Assembly: GCA_009923475.1 (NCBI GenBank)
Contig: RFTM01000126.1
Coordinates: forward strand, 1 to 5,850
From: Gammaproteobacteria bacterium
GTDB taxonomy: Bacteria > Pseudomonadota > Gammaproteobacteria > Steroidobacterales > Steroidobacteraceae
Length of the DNA: 5,850 bases
Direction: 5' to 3'
Shown here in pieces: positions 1 through 5,594 of the stretch. The notes beneath the pieces were generated by a model, which searched no databases, was not told the origin of the DNA, and saw nothing but the letters and a program-made list of their open reading frames with translations. Every line of letters starts with the position of its first letter. Position 1 is the stretch's first letter. A program made the position numbers and the translations under genes.

Positions 1-323
1 TGTTCAACGTGGACTCCGGGCTGCTCGTCAAGCGCATCTCGGGCCGCCGCACCTGCCAGGATTGCGGCCGCGTCTTCAACGTGCACACCGCGCCGCCGCC
101 GTCGCCGCCGCCCTGCAGCGGGCAGTGCGAGACGCCGCGCCTCGTCCAGCGGCCCGACGACAAGGAAGAGACCGTCGCACGACGGCTCGCGGTCTACGAG
201 GAGCAGACCCGGCCGCTGGTAGGGTTCTACGAGCAGCGCGGCCTGCTGCGCAGCATCGACGCCGAAGGCGATCTGCCGGCGGTCACCGAGCGCGTCGAGG
301 GCGCCCTCGCGGCGCGCGGCTGA
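1..323 (+). CDS. adk: Adenylate kinase, C-terminal part (5' end outside window)
   Basis: Adenylate kinase interconverts ATP + AMP and 2 ADP in the cytoplasm. Only the C-terminal part is present; the reading frame is open from base 3, and the GTG at 9 is an internal Val codon, not a start. Visible are the end of the CORE strand and the LID entry (SGRRTC), then a cysteine LID with Cys codons at 54, 63, 114 and 126, giving C-X2-C-X16-C-X3-C. After it come the conserved DDKEETV segment, the RL..YEEQT.PL..FY helix and the usual short tail (GLLRSIDAEGD). The N-terminal P-loop lies upstream of the window. Four cysteines indicate a structural zinc site as in Gram-positive enzymes, whereas the E. coli LID lacks them. 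The LID loop is unusually proline-rich (PPPSPPP), and the last Cys pair has one residue more than the usual C-X2-C. The gene ends at TGA 321-323, convergent with rnd. Family identity is firm; zinc binding is inferred. Confidence 0.93.
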   Translation, partial: FNVDSGLLVKRISGRRTCQDCGRVFNVHTAPPPSPPPCSGQCETPRLVQRPDDKEETVARRLAVYEEQTRPLVGFYEQRGLLRSIDAEGDLPAVTERVEGALAARG

Positions 324-334
324 ACGACCGCTGC

Positions 335-352
335 CCGCGGCCGGTGCCGCGG
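335..352. terminator. Small GC hairpin between convergent adk and rnd
   Basis: A perfect 7-bp inverted repeat, CCGCGGC (335-341) and GCCGCGG (346-352), flanks a 4-base loop inside the 30-base gap between the adk and rnd stop codons. Its position suits a bidirectional transcription end. No T-run follows on either strand and the local base composition makes such repeats likely by chance, so terminator function is only a suggestion. Confidence 0.3.
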
Positions 353-353
353 C

Positions 354-1445
354 TCAGCCCACCGCCCGCAGCGGCGCCACCAACAGCCCGCCGCGCCAAC
401 CGCCGAACACCTCTGCCGGATCCTTGCCGCCGGCGACCTCTTCGAGCGCGCGCCGGGTCGCCAGCACCTCGGGTGCGATGCCGAGGCCCTGCGCCACGCC
501 CTGGGCGGCCTCGGAGAGCCGCTTGGTGCGCGCCACCAGCGCCGGGTCGGGCCGTTCGCGGCGCGGCAGCGGCGGCAGCGGGTCCGGCATCTCTGCGGCC
601 TCGATCAGCGCGAGGAGCTCGTCGCCCGAATGCTTGACCACGCCCTCCGGCATGCCCTCGAGGGCGGCGAGCGCGGTGCGGCCGCGCGGCACGCGCAGCA
701 CGATCTCGCGCAGCACCGTGTCGTCGAGGATCCAGCCGCGGGGTTTGTTGCGCGCCGACGCGCGCCGTTCGCGCCAGGCCGCGAGCGACTGCAGCAGCCG
801 CAGCCGGCCGGCGTCCCAGCCCTCGACGCCCCGGAACCGCAGCCATGCGCGTTCGGCGTCGACCGTCACGACATCGAGCGCCGTGAGCGCCGCGAGCTCT
901 TCGTCCAACCAAGCGAGGCGCCCGAGCCGCTCGAGCTCGCCGAGCAGCCGCTCGCGCAGCGGCAGCAGGTGGCGGACGTCGTCGAGCGCGTACTCGACCT
1001 GCGCCTCGCTGAGGGGGCGGCGCGACCAATCGGTGCGGGTCTGGCCTTTCGGCACCTCGCGCTCGAGCAGCCGCCGGGTGAGTTCGGCGTAGCCGATCTG
1101 CGCGGGGAAGCCGGCGAGCGCCGCGGCGATCTGCGTGTCGAACAGCGGTGCCACGGAGCCGAGCAGCGGCGCGAGCACCTCGAGGTCCTGCCGCCCGGCA
1201 TGCAGCACCTTCGCGGGGCCGCCCGCGCCCAGCGCCGCGCCCAGCGGCCGCAGGTCCTCGAGCGCGAGCGGGTCGATGCACATCGGGCCGCGGCGCGTGG
1301 TGAGCTGCAGCAGGCAGAGCTCCGCCCGGTAGGTGCGCTCGCGCATGAACTCGGTGTCGAGACCGATGGCGCTCTCGTCTTCGAGGTCGCCGAGCAGCGC
1401 TTCGAGGCCGTCCGGCGTGGTGACGATGTGCGTGTGCGACGGCAT
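354..1445 (-). CDS. rnd: Ribonuclease D
   Basis: RNase D is a cytoplasmic 3'-to-5' exoribonuclease that trims tRNA precursors and other small RNAs. The 363-residue product is close to the usual length (E. coli about 375). The DEDDy catalytic set is complete: Exo I D30 and E32 in GLDTEF, Exo II D87 in VLHAGRQDLEVL, and Exo III Y152 and D156 in YALDD. An HRDC domain follows at about residues 205-290 (LQSLAAWRERRA, NKPRGWILDD, LEGM), then a second helical C-terminal region, as in E. coli RNase D. The ATG at 1445 gives the expected N-terminus just before strand 1. No good Shine-Dalgarno sequence precedes it. An in-frame TTG five codons upstream (1460-1458) is a possible alternative; E. coli rnd is known to use UUG. 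The open frame continues far upstream, but that part is antisense to other genes and looks like low-complexity shadow sequence. The gene is convergent with adk and divergent from the membrane-protein gene. Confidence 0.96.
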   Translation of the reverse strand: MPSHTHIVTTPDGLEALLGDLEDESAIGLDTEFMRERTYRAELCLLQLTTRRGPMCIDPLALEDLRPLGAALGAGGPAKVLHAGRQDLEVLAPLLGSVAPLFDTQIAAALAGFPAQIGYAELTRRLLEREVPKGQTRTDWSRRPLSEAQVEYALDDVRHLLPLRERLLGELERLGRLAWLDEELAALTALDVVTVDAERAWLRFRGVEGWDAGRLRLLQSLAAWRERRASARNKPRGWILDDTVLREIVLRVPRGRTALAALEGMPEGVVKHSGDELLALIEAAEMPDPLPPLPRRERPDPALVARTKRLSEAAQGVAQGLGIAPEVLATRRALEEVAGGKDPAEVFGGWRGGLLVAPLRAVG

Positions 1446-1484
1446 CCGTGGACTATGCAAGAATCCGGGCCGAAGGGGTGACAA
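1446..1484. promoter_or_regulatory. 39-base divergent gap upstream of rnd and the mpl run
   Basis: This is the only intergenic space from which both rnd (minus) and the four-gene plus-strand run could be transcribed, so promoters probably lie here or reach into the flanking coding sequence. It is a local AT-richer patch. On the minus strand a TTGTCA (1484-1479) resembles a -35 element, but no -10 match at 16-18 bases is convincing. On the plus strand TATGCA (1454-1459) could be a weak -10 without a clear -35. The location is the evidence; individual boxes are not assignable. Confidence 0.3.
1473..1478 (+). promoter_or_regulatory. Ribosome binding site of the membrane-protein gene
   Basis: AAGGGG lies 6 bases before the ATG at 1485. 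This supports that ATG over the next in-frame ATG at 1494. Confidence 0.6.
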
Positions 1485-2054
1485 ATGTTCTCCATGCTGC
1501 GTCTTTTCATCGACCTGCTGCGCCGCAGGGCGGGTCCCTCCGACCTGCCGACCTCGGCTGCCCTGCTGGTCTCCACCTTCGTCGCGCTGGTGGCCCTGCA
1601 GTGCGTGTTCGCGGGCCTGTTCGGGGAGGATCCTGCGGTCGTCCTGCCGCGGGCGGTGGTCTCGGGCCTCGCCACGCTCGGTTGGTTGGCGCTGGTGCTG
1701 CGGCTGTACGGTCGCCCCGAGCGTTTCCTGCAGACCGGCACCGCCATGCTCGGCATCATGCTGGTCGTCGCGCCCATCGCCCTGCCGCTGCTCGCCTCGG
1801 GCCTGTCCATCGTCGAGGTCGCGGGCACGGCGGGCGCCGCGCCGCGCGGCCCGCTCCCGGCCGGGCCGGTGCTCGCGCTGCTGGCGGCGTTCGCCTTGAG
1901 CGTCTTCCTGCTCATCGCGCAGGCGCGCATCCTGATGGCCGCCATCGGCCGTTCGCTCGGCCTCTGCATCGCGCTCTGCATCCTCGGTGAGCTCATGGTG
2001 GTGGTCGCGGTGGGCGCGCTCGGTCTCGGCGGTCCGCCGCCGCCCGCCGCCTGA
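1485..2054 (+). CDS. Multi-pass inner-membrane protein of unknown function
   Basis: I do not recognise a named family. The 189-residue product starts with a short basic amphipathic stretch (residues 1-17, with RRR at 13-15) and has about five hydrophobic segments: roughly 25-46, 57-74, 86-105, 128-147 and 155-181. A Gly/Pro/Ala-rich linker sits at 113-127 between segments three and four, and the tail is GGPPPPAA. No catalytic motif, cysteine pair or nucleotide-binding site is visible. By size and helix count it resembles the small Yip1-like or DUF-type membrane proteins of Proteobacteria, which is only a resemblance. The AAGGGG site supports the ATG at 1485. Its TGA overlaps the mpl ribosome-binding site and lies 10 bases before the mpl start, so the two are probably co-transcribed. 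That makes an envelope-related role plausible, by context only. The arginines after segments 2 and 4 suggest cytoplasmic loops, but topology is uncertain. Confidence 0.85.
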   Translation: MFSMLRLFIDLLRRRAGPSDLPTSAALLVSTFVALVALQCVFAGLFGEDPAVVLPRAVVSGLATLGWLALVLRLYGRPERFLQTGTAMLGIMLVVAPIALPLLASGLSIVEVAGTAGAAPRGPLPAGPVLALLAAFALSVFLLIAQARILMAAIGRSLGLCIALCILGELMVVVAVGALGLGGPPPPAA

Positions 2055-2058
2055 GGGG
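2053..2058 (+). promoter_or_regulatory. Ribosome binding site that fixes the GTG start of mpl
   Basis: GAGGGG overlaps the TGA stop of the preceding gene (2052-2054) and ends 6 bases before GTG 2065. It decides the mpl start in favour of this GTG over the in-frame ATG at 1987, and suggests translational coupling with the membrane-protein gene. Confidence 0.65.
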
Positions 2059-2064
2059 CGCGCC

Positions 2065-3462
2065 GTGCACGTCCACATCCTCGGCATCTGCGGCACCTTC
2101 ATGGGCGGCATCGCGGCCATCGCCCGCGCCGCCGGCCATCGCGTCACCGGCTCCGATCGCAACGTGTATCCGCCGATGAGCACGCAGCTCGAGGCGCTCG
2201 GCATCGACATCGTGCCCGGCTTCGAGGCCGCCCAGCTCGACCCGCCGCCGGACGTGGTGGTGGTCGGCAATGTCATGTCGCGCGGCCATCCGGTCGTCGA
2301 GGCCTTGCTCGAGCGCGGCATCCCTTATGCCTCGGGGCCAGAGTGGCTCGCGCGCGAGGTGCTGAGCGACCGCTGGGTGCTGGCGGTGGCGGGCACGCAC
2401 GGCAAGACCACGACCACCAGCATGCTGGCCTGGATCCTCGAATACGCGGGTCTCGAGCCCGGCTTCCTCATCGGCGGCGTGCCGCTCGATTTCGGCGTCA
2501 GCGCACGGCTCGGCGAGGCGCCGTTCTTCGTCATCGAAGCCGACGAGTACGACACGGCGTTCTTCGACAAGCGCGCCAAGTTCGTGCACTACCGGCCGCG
2601 CACCTGCATCCTCAACAACCTCGAGCACGACCACGCCGACATCTATCCCGACGTCGAGGCCATCGAGCGCCAGTTCCATCACCTCGTGCGCACCGTGCCG
2701 GCTTCGGGACTGATCGTGCATCGCGCCCGCGATCCGCACCTCGACCGCGCGCTCGCGATGGGTTGCTGGAGCCTGCGCGAGGATTTCGCGCGCGAGGGCG
2801 GGTCGCTCTGGTCGGCGCGCGCCGCGGCGGGCGCGGACGACGGCTCGGACTTCGAGGTGCTGCTGGGCGGCGCGGTGGCCGGGCGGGTGCGTTGGGGGCT
2901 CATCGGCGGCCATAACGTCGACAACGCGCTGGCGGCGGTCGCCGCGGCGCGCCACGCAGGCGTGCCCGTCGAGGTGTCCTGCGCCGCGCTCGGCGAGTTC
3001 CGCGGTATCAAGCGCCGCATGGAGCTGCGCGGCGAGGTGGCGGGCGTCCGCGTCTACGACGATTTCGCCCACCACCCGACCGCCATCACCACGACGATCG
3101 ACGGCCTGCGGCGGCGGCTGGGCACGGGCGGCGGCGCGCAGCGCATCATCGCGGTGCTGGAGCCGCGCTCGAACACCATGCGCCTCGGCGTGCATCGCGA
3201 CGCGCTCGCCGCATCGCTGCAGGGCGCCGACGAGACCTGGCTTTTCGTGCCCCCCGACCTCGGCTGGGACGCCGCGCCCGTGGTCGCCGCGCTCGGCGGT
3301 CGCGGCCGGGTGGCGCGCGACCTCGACGCGTTGGTGCAGGAACTTGCGCGCGCCTCGCGGCCGGGGGACCATGTCCTCGTGATGTCGAACGGGGGTTTCG
3401 GGGGCCTGCACGACAGGCTGCTGCGGGCGCTCACGGCGCGGGAGGCGGGCCATGGCGGCTGA
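2065..3462 (+). CDS. mpl: UDP-N-acetylmuramate:L-alanyl-gamma-D-glutamyl-meso-diaminopimelate ligase
   Basis: Mpl is a cytoplasmic Mur-ligase-family enzyme. It joins the recycled tripeptide L-Ala-gamma-D-Glu-meso-DAP to UDP-MurNAc with ATP hydrolysis, returning old cell-wall peptide to peptidoglycan synthesis. The 465 residues match the family (E. coli 457). The N-terminal UDP-binding domain opens with HILGICGTFMGG (4-15) and carries GSDRNVYPPMST (29-40). The central domain has the ATP P-loop AGTHGKTTT (109-117), the family signature EADEYD (158-163) and NNLEHDHAD (184-192). The hinge and C-terminal domain include GGHNVDNALA (281-290), YDDFAHHPTA (331-340), LEPRSNTM (365-372) and the terminal MSNGGFGGLH (440-449). 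All Mur-ligase landmarks are intact. The GTG start is chosen because it puts the conserved HILGICG at the correct N-terminus and has a good ribosome-binding site; an earlier ATG at 1987 would run inside the preceding gene. It overlaps ubiX by 11 bases. Confidence 0.97.
   Translation: MHVHILGICGTFMGGIAAIARAAGHRVTGSDRNVYPPMSTQLEALGIDIVPGFEAAQLDPPPDVVVVGNVMSRGHPVVEALLERGIPYASGPEWLAREVLSDRWVLAVAGTHGKTTTTSMLAWILEYAGLEPGFLIGGVPLDFGVSARLGEAPFFVIEADEYDTAFFDKRAKFVHYRPRTCILNNLEHDHADIYPDVEAIERQFHHLVRTVPASGLIVHRARDPHLDRALAMGCWSLREDFAREGGSLWSARAAAGADDGSDFEVLLGGAVAGRVRWGLIGGHNVDNALAAVAAARHAGVPVEVSCAALGEFRGIKRRMELRGEVAGVRVYDDFAHHPTAITTTIDGLRRRLGTGGGAQRIIAVLEPRSNTMRLGVHRDALAASLQGADETWLFVPPDLGWDAAPVVAALGGRGRVARDLDALVQELARASRPGDHVLVMSNGGFGGLHDRLLRALTAREAGHGG
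3441..3445 (+). promoter_or_regulatory. Ribosome binding site of ubiX inside the mpl 3' end
   Basis: GGAGG lies 6 bases before the ATG at 3452 and within the last codons of mpl. It supports the overlapping ubiX start and coupling to mpl translation. Confidence 0.7.
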
Positions 3463-4072
3463 CGACGGACACATCGTCACGGTGGGCATGACCGGCGCCT
3501 CGGGCGCGCAGTACGGCCTGCGCCTCGTTGAGTGCCTGCTGCAGGCCGACCATGCCGTCTACCTCACCTTCACCCGCGCCGCGCAGATCGTCATCGGCTC
3601 CGAGACCGATTGCCGCCTGCCGGGGCGAGCTGCCGAGCAGACCCGCCATCTCACCGCGCTCTTCAAGGCGCGCGAGGGCCAGCTGCGGGTGTTCGGCGAC
3701 GAGGAGTGGACCTCGCCGCTCGCGAGCGGCTCCGGCGCGCCGCGCAAGATGGTGGTCTGTCCGGCCAGCATGGCGACGCTCTCGGCCATCGCCAATGGCG
3801 CGAGCGAGAACCTGCTCGAGCGCGCCGCCGATGTCGTCCTGAAGGAGCGCGGCGACCTCGTCGTCGTGCCCCGCGAGACCCCGTTCTCCGCCATCCACCT
3901 CGAGAACATGCTGAAGCTCGCGCGCCTCGGCGTGAGCATCCTGCCGGCCAACCCGGGATTCTACAACCAGCCGACGCAGGTGTCGGAGCTCGTCGATTTC
4001 ATCGTCGCGCGCATCCTCGACCAGCTGCGCATCCCGCACCAGCTGGCGCGGCGTTGGGGCCACGACGGCTGA
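3452..4072 (+). CDS. ubiX: Flavin prenyltransferase UbiX
   Basis: UbiX attaches a dimethylallyl group to FMN, making the prenylated FMN needed by the UbiD decarboxylase in ubiquinone synthesis. It acts in the cytoplasm as a homo-oligomer. The 206-residue length is normal. The flavodoxin-like fold begins with VGMTGASGAQYG (11-22), whose GASG contacts the FMN phosphate. The family core CPASMATLSAIANG (103-116) follows, then SENLLERAADV, VPRETPFS (139-146) and LPANPGFYNQP (164-174). R124, K131, R141, E142, Y171 and R187 fall, with a constant offset of 2, where the P. aeruginosa enzyme (PA4019) has R122, K129, R139, E140, Y169 and R185, which bind the prenyl phosphate or assist catalysis; the comparison is from memory. 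This makes an active enzyme likely. GGAGG precedes the ATG, which overlaps the end of mpl; the same mpl-ubiX pair is known in Pseudomonas. No ubiD is visible in the window. The related Pad1 decarboxylase-partner role is an alternative name, not a different chemistry. Confidence 0.96.
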   Translation: MAADDGHIVTVGMTGASGAQYGLRLVECLLQADHAVYLTFTRAAQIVIGSETDCRLPGRAAEQTRHLTALFKAREGQLRVFGDEEWTSPLASGSGAPRKMVVCPASMATLSAIANGASENLLERAADVVLKERGDLVVVPRETPFSAIHLENMLKLARLGVSILPANPGFYNQPTQVSELVDFIVARILDQLRIPHQLARRWGHDG

Positions 4073-4075
4073 GCC

Positions 4076-4687
4076 ATGGCCGGCGTCGAGCTGCCGCTGT
4101 TCCCGCTCAACACCGTGCTGTTCCCGCGCGGCCCGCTGCCGCTGCGCATCTTCGAGCCGCGCTATGTCGACATGGTGAGGCGCTGCATGCGCGAGGAGTC
4201 CTGCTTCGGCGTCGTGCTGCTGCAGGGCGGCGGCGAGACCGGGCCGGTGTCGGGCGTCGCGTCCGTCGGCACCAGCGCCCGCATCGTCGACTTCAACCTG
4301 CTGAAGGACGGCCTGCTCGGCATCACCTGCCGCGGCGAGCGGCGTTTCCGCGTGCGGCGCGTCTGGCGCCAGGACGACGGGCTCAACATGGGCGAGGTGG
4401 AGTGGATCGACCCGACGGGCGCCGGCACGCCCGCGGTCGCGGTGCCGCCCGAGCACAGGCACCTCGCCGAGCTGTTGCGCCGCGTCCTGCCCGAGCTCGG
4501 CGAGGTCTATGCGGGCGTCGAGCCGCGCTTCGAGGATGCCGCCTGGGTGGGCGCGCGCCTGGTCGAGATCCTGCCGGTCGGGCTCGCCGACAAGCAGGCC
4601 TTCCTCGAGATGGACGATCCGCTGGAGCGGCTCGCCGTGCTGTCGCCGCTCATCCGTCGCCCCGACGAGGACGCTCAGGACGCCTGA
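4076..4687 (+). CDS. Stand-alone LON substrate-binding (peptidase S16 N-terminal) domain protein
   Basis: The product matches the N-terminal substrate-recognition domain of Lon but ends at 203 residues, with no AAA+ ATPase and no Ser-Lys protease domain, so it is not a protease by itself. The signature is at the N-terminus: LPLFPLNTVLFPRGPLPLRIFEPRY (6-30), then FGVVLLQGGGE (44-54), VGTSARIVDF (64-73), and GLLGITCRGERRFRV (79-93). An alpha-helical second half follows (about 120-190; LLRRVLPELGEVY, LADKQAFLEMDDPLERLAVL). Such single-domain proteins are common in Proteobacteria and their role is not settled; binding of unfolded or specific protein partners is the usual guess. The ATG lies 3 bases after the ubiX stop with no clear Shine-Dalgarno sequence, so translation is probably coupled to ubiX. 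The last 13 bases overlap the convergent CPBP gene, and an inverted repeat covers the stop. Confidence 0.92.
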   Translation: MAGVELPLFPLNTVLFPRGPLPLRIFEPRYVDMVRRCMREESCFGVVLLQGGGETGPVSGVASVGTSARIVDFNLLKDGLLGITCRGERRFRVRRVWRQDDGLNMGEVEWIDPTGAGTPAVAVPPEHRHLAELLRRVLPELGEVYAGVEPRFEDAAWVGARLVEILPVGLADKQAFLEMDDPLERLAVLSPLIRRPDEDAQDA

Positions 4688-4692
4688 GCGTC
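4670..4692. terminator. Perfect inverted repeat over two convergent stop codons
   Basis: GACGCTCAGG (4670-4679) and CCTGAGCGTC (4683-4692) form a perfect 10-bp stem with a 3-base ACG loop. The TGA stop of the LON-domain gene (4685-4687) and the TGA stop of the CPBP gene (4677-4675) sit at mirror positions in the two arms. A second, 7-bp repeat, CGCGCGC (4699-4705) with GCGCGCG (4710-4716), follows on the LON side. No T-run is present, so this is not a classical intrinsic terminator. A bidirectional transcription end or 3'-end stabilising hairpin for both mRNAs is the likely role. Confidence 0.5.
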
Positions 4693-5580
4693 GGGCCTCG
4701 CGCGCCTCAGCGCGCGCCGCGCGTAGAAGCGGTGGACCACGAGGCCGATCACCAGCGTCCAGGCCAGCACCAGCCAGCCCACCACGCCGTCGAAGCGCGA
4801 CAGCAGGAAGCGCAAGGGGCTCGTCTCGTCCGGCACCGAGGTCTCGCGCAGGAAGGCGATCACCCACACCCAGCCGGCGTGCAGGCCGATGCAGGCCGCG
4901 ATGTTGCCGGTGATCGCGCGCACCATGCCGAGCAGCACGCCGACCGCGGCGAGCGCGAGGAAGGCGTCGGCGATGCCGGCCGGGTCGGCGAACGCCGCCA
5001 GCGTGCCGGCGATGTGCCGCAGGCCGGCATCGGGTCCCAGTTGCTCGACCGGGATGCGGAAGCGGCCGACGAAGTGCACGGCCGAATAGAGCAGCGCCGT
5101 GAGGATGATGGCGGTGCGCGCGCCCGACTCGCGGGCGATCGCCGTGTGCATCGCGCCGCGCAGGAAGGTCTCCTCGACGAGGCCGACCACGAGCCCGGTG
5201 GCGAGCCCGGACAGCGCGAGCCGCGCCACCAGCGCCGCATCCAGCGTCACGCCCTCGCGCAGCACCCGCAGGTCGAGGCCGACCATCACGAGCGCGACCG
5301 GCAGCATGGTGGCGACGCCGAGCGCGAGACCGACGGTGAGCTCGCGCAGGAAATCCCCGCGCGGCAGGCCGAAGCCGAGGCTGCGCCGATCGGCGAGCGC
5401 GAGCCTTCGCGCCACGAGCATGAAGCCGACCAGCAGCGAGAGCTGGCCGATGCGGTTGGCGAGGCGATGGAACTTGACGTCCATCATCGGCGAGAGCCAC
5501 TCGTAAGCCGGCCATGCGAGCAGCGCGATCACCGCGAAGCCCGCGACGAACAGCCCGATGAACCAGAGGAAGGCGCGCAT
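4675..5580 (-). CDS. CPBP-family intramembrane metalloprotease
   Basis: This 301-residue multi-pass membrane protein belongs to the CPBP (CAAX protease and bacteriocin-processing, ABI/Rce1-type) family of presumed intramembrane glutamate/metal-dependent proteases. Hydrophobic segments lie near 3-24, 44-58, 82-102, 118-135, 157-170, 204-221, 226-245 and 265-284. Motif 1 is EETFLR (E136, E137, R141). Motif 2 is Y165-x3-H169 in LLYSAVHF, with Tyr in place of the usual Phe. Motif 3 has H234 in GLHAGWVW, but position 238 is Val where many members have Asn. The spacer between motifs 2 and 3 is long (about 65 residues, including FRIPVEQLGP and a helical stretch). The ATG at 5580 is chosen because GAGGGA lies 7 bases upstream and the protein then begins with a transmembrane helix; the frame stays open further upstream but overlaps cpdA. 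The substrate is unknown; neighbours suggest co-expression with cpdA. Catalysis is inferred, not shown. Confidence 0.9.
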   Translation of the reverse strand: MRAFLWFIGLFVAGFAVIALLAWPAYEWLSPMMDVKFHRLANRIGQLSLLVGFMLVARRLALADRRSLGFGLPRGDFLRELTVGLALGVATMLPVALVMVGLDLRVLREGVTLDAALVARLALSGLATGLVVGLVEETFLRGAMHTAIARESGARTAIILTALLYSAVHFVGRFRIPVEQLGPDAGLRHIAGTLAAFADPAGIADAFLALAAVGVLLGMVRAITGNIAACIGLHAGWVWVIAFLRETSVPDETSPLRFLLSRFDGVVGWLVLAWTLVIGLVVHRFYARRALRRARPDAQAS

Positions 5581-5587
5581 GGCGGGG

Positions 5588-5593
5588 TCCCTC
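5588..5593 (-). promoter_or_regulatory. Ribosome binding site of the CPBP gene
   Basis: On the minus strand GAGGGA lies 7 bases before the ATG at 5580, in the 14-base gap after the cpdA stop. It decides the CPBP start against the longer open frame that reaches to 5784. Confidence 0.65.
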
Positions 5594-5594
5594 G

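Noticed and set aside
62..637. Plus-strand open frame across the adk end and the rnd 3' end
   Set aside because: Arg/Ala/Pro-rich shadow, out of frame with adk and antisense to rnd; no motif.
1987..2064. ATG at 1987 as the start of mpl
   Set aside because: It would add 26 residues read out of frame inside the preceding gene. The family N-terminus HILGICG begins right after GTG 2065, which has a good ribosome-binding site.
1446..2321. Long upstream extension of the rnd reading frame on the minus strand (to about 655 residues)
   Set aside because: The added part is low-complexity, rich in Arg, Glu, Gln, His and Asp, and antisense to the membrane-protein and mpl genes. The RNase D fold begins normally at the ATG at 1445.
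1993..3489. Minus-strand open frame of 498 codons opposite mpl
   Set aside because: It is exactly antisense to the well-conserved mpl gene and has no recognisable motif; a GC-driven shadow.
3431..5515. Minus-strand open frame of 694 codons
   Set aside because: It is antisense to ubiX and the LON-domain gene and out of frame with the CPBP gene; its composition is Arg/Ala/Gly-rich and matches no fold. High GC leaves stops rare in shadow frames.
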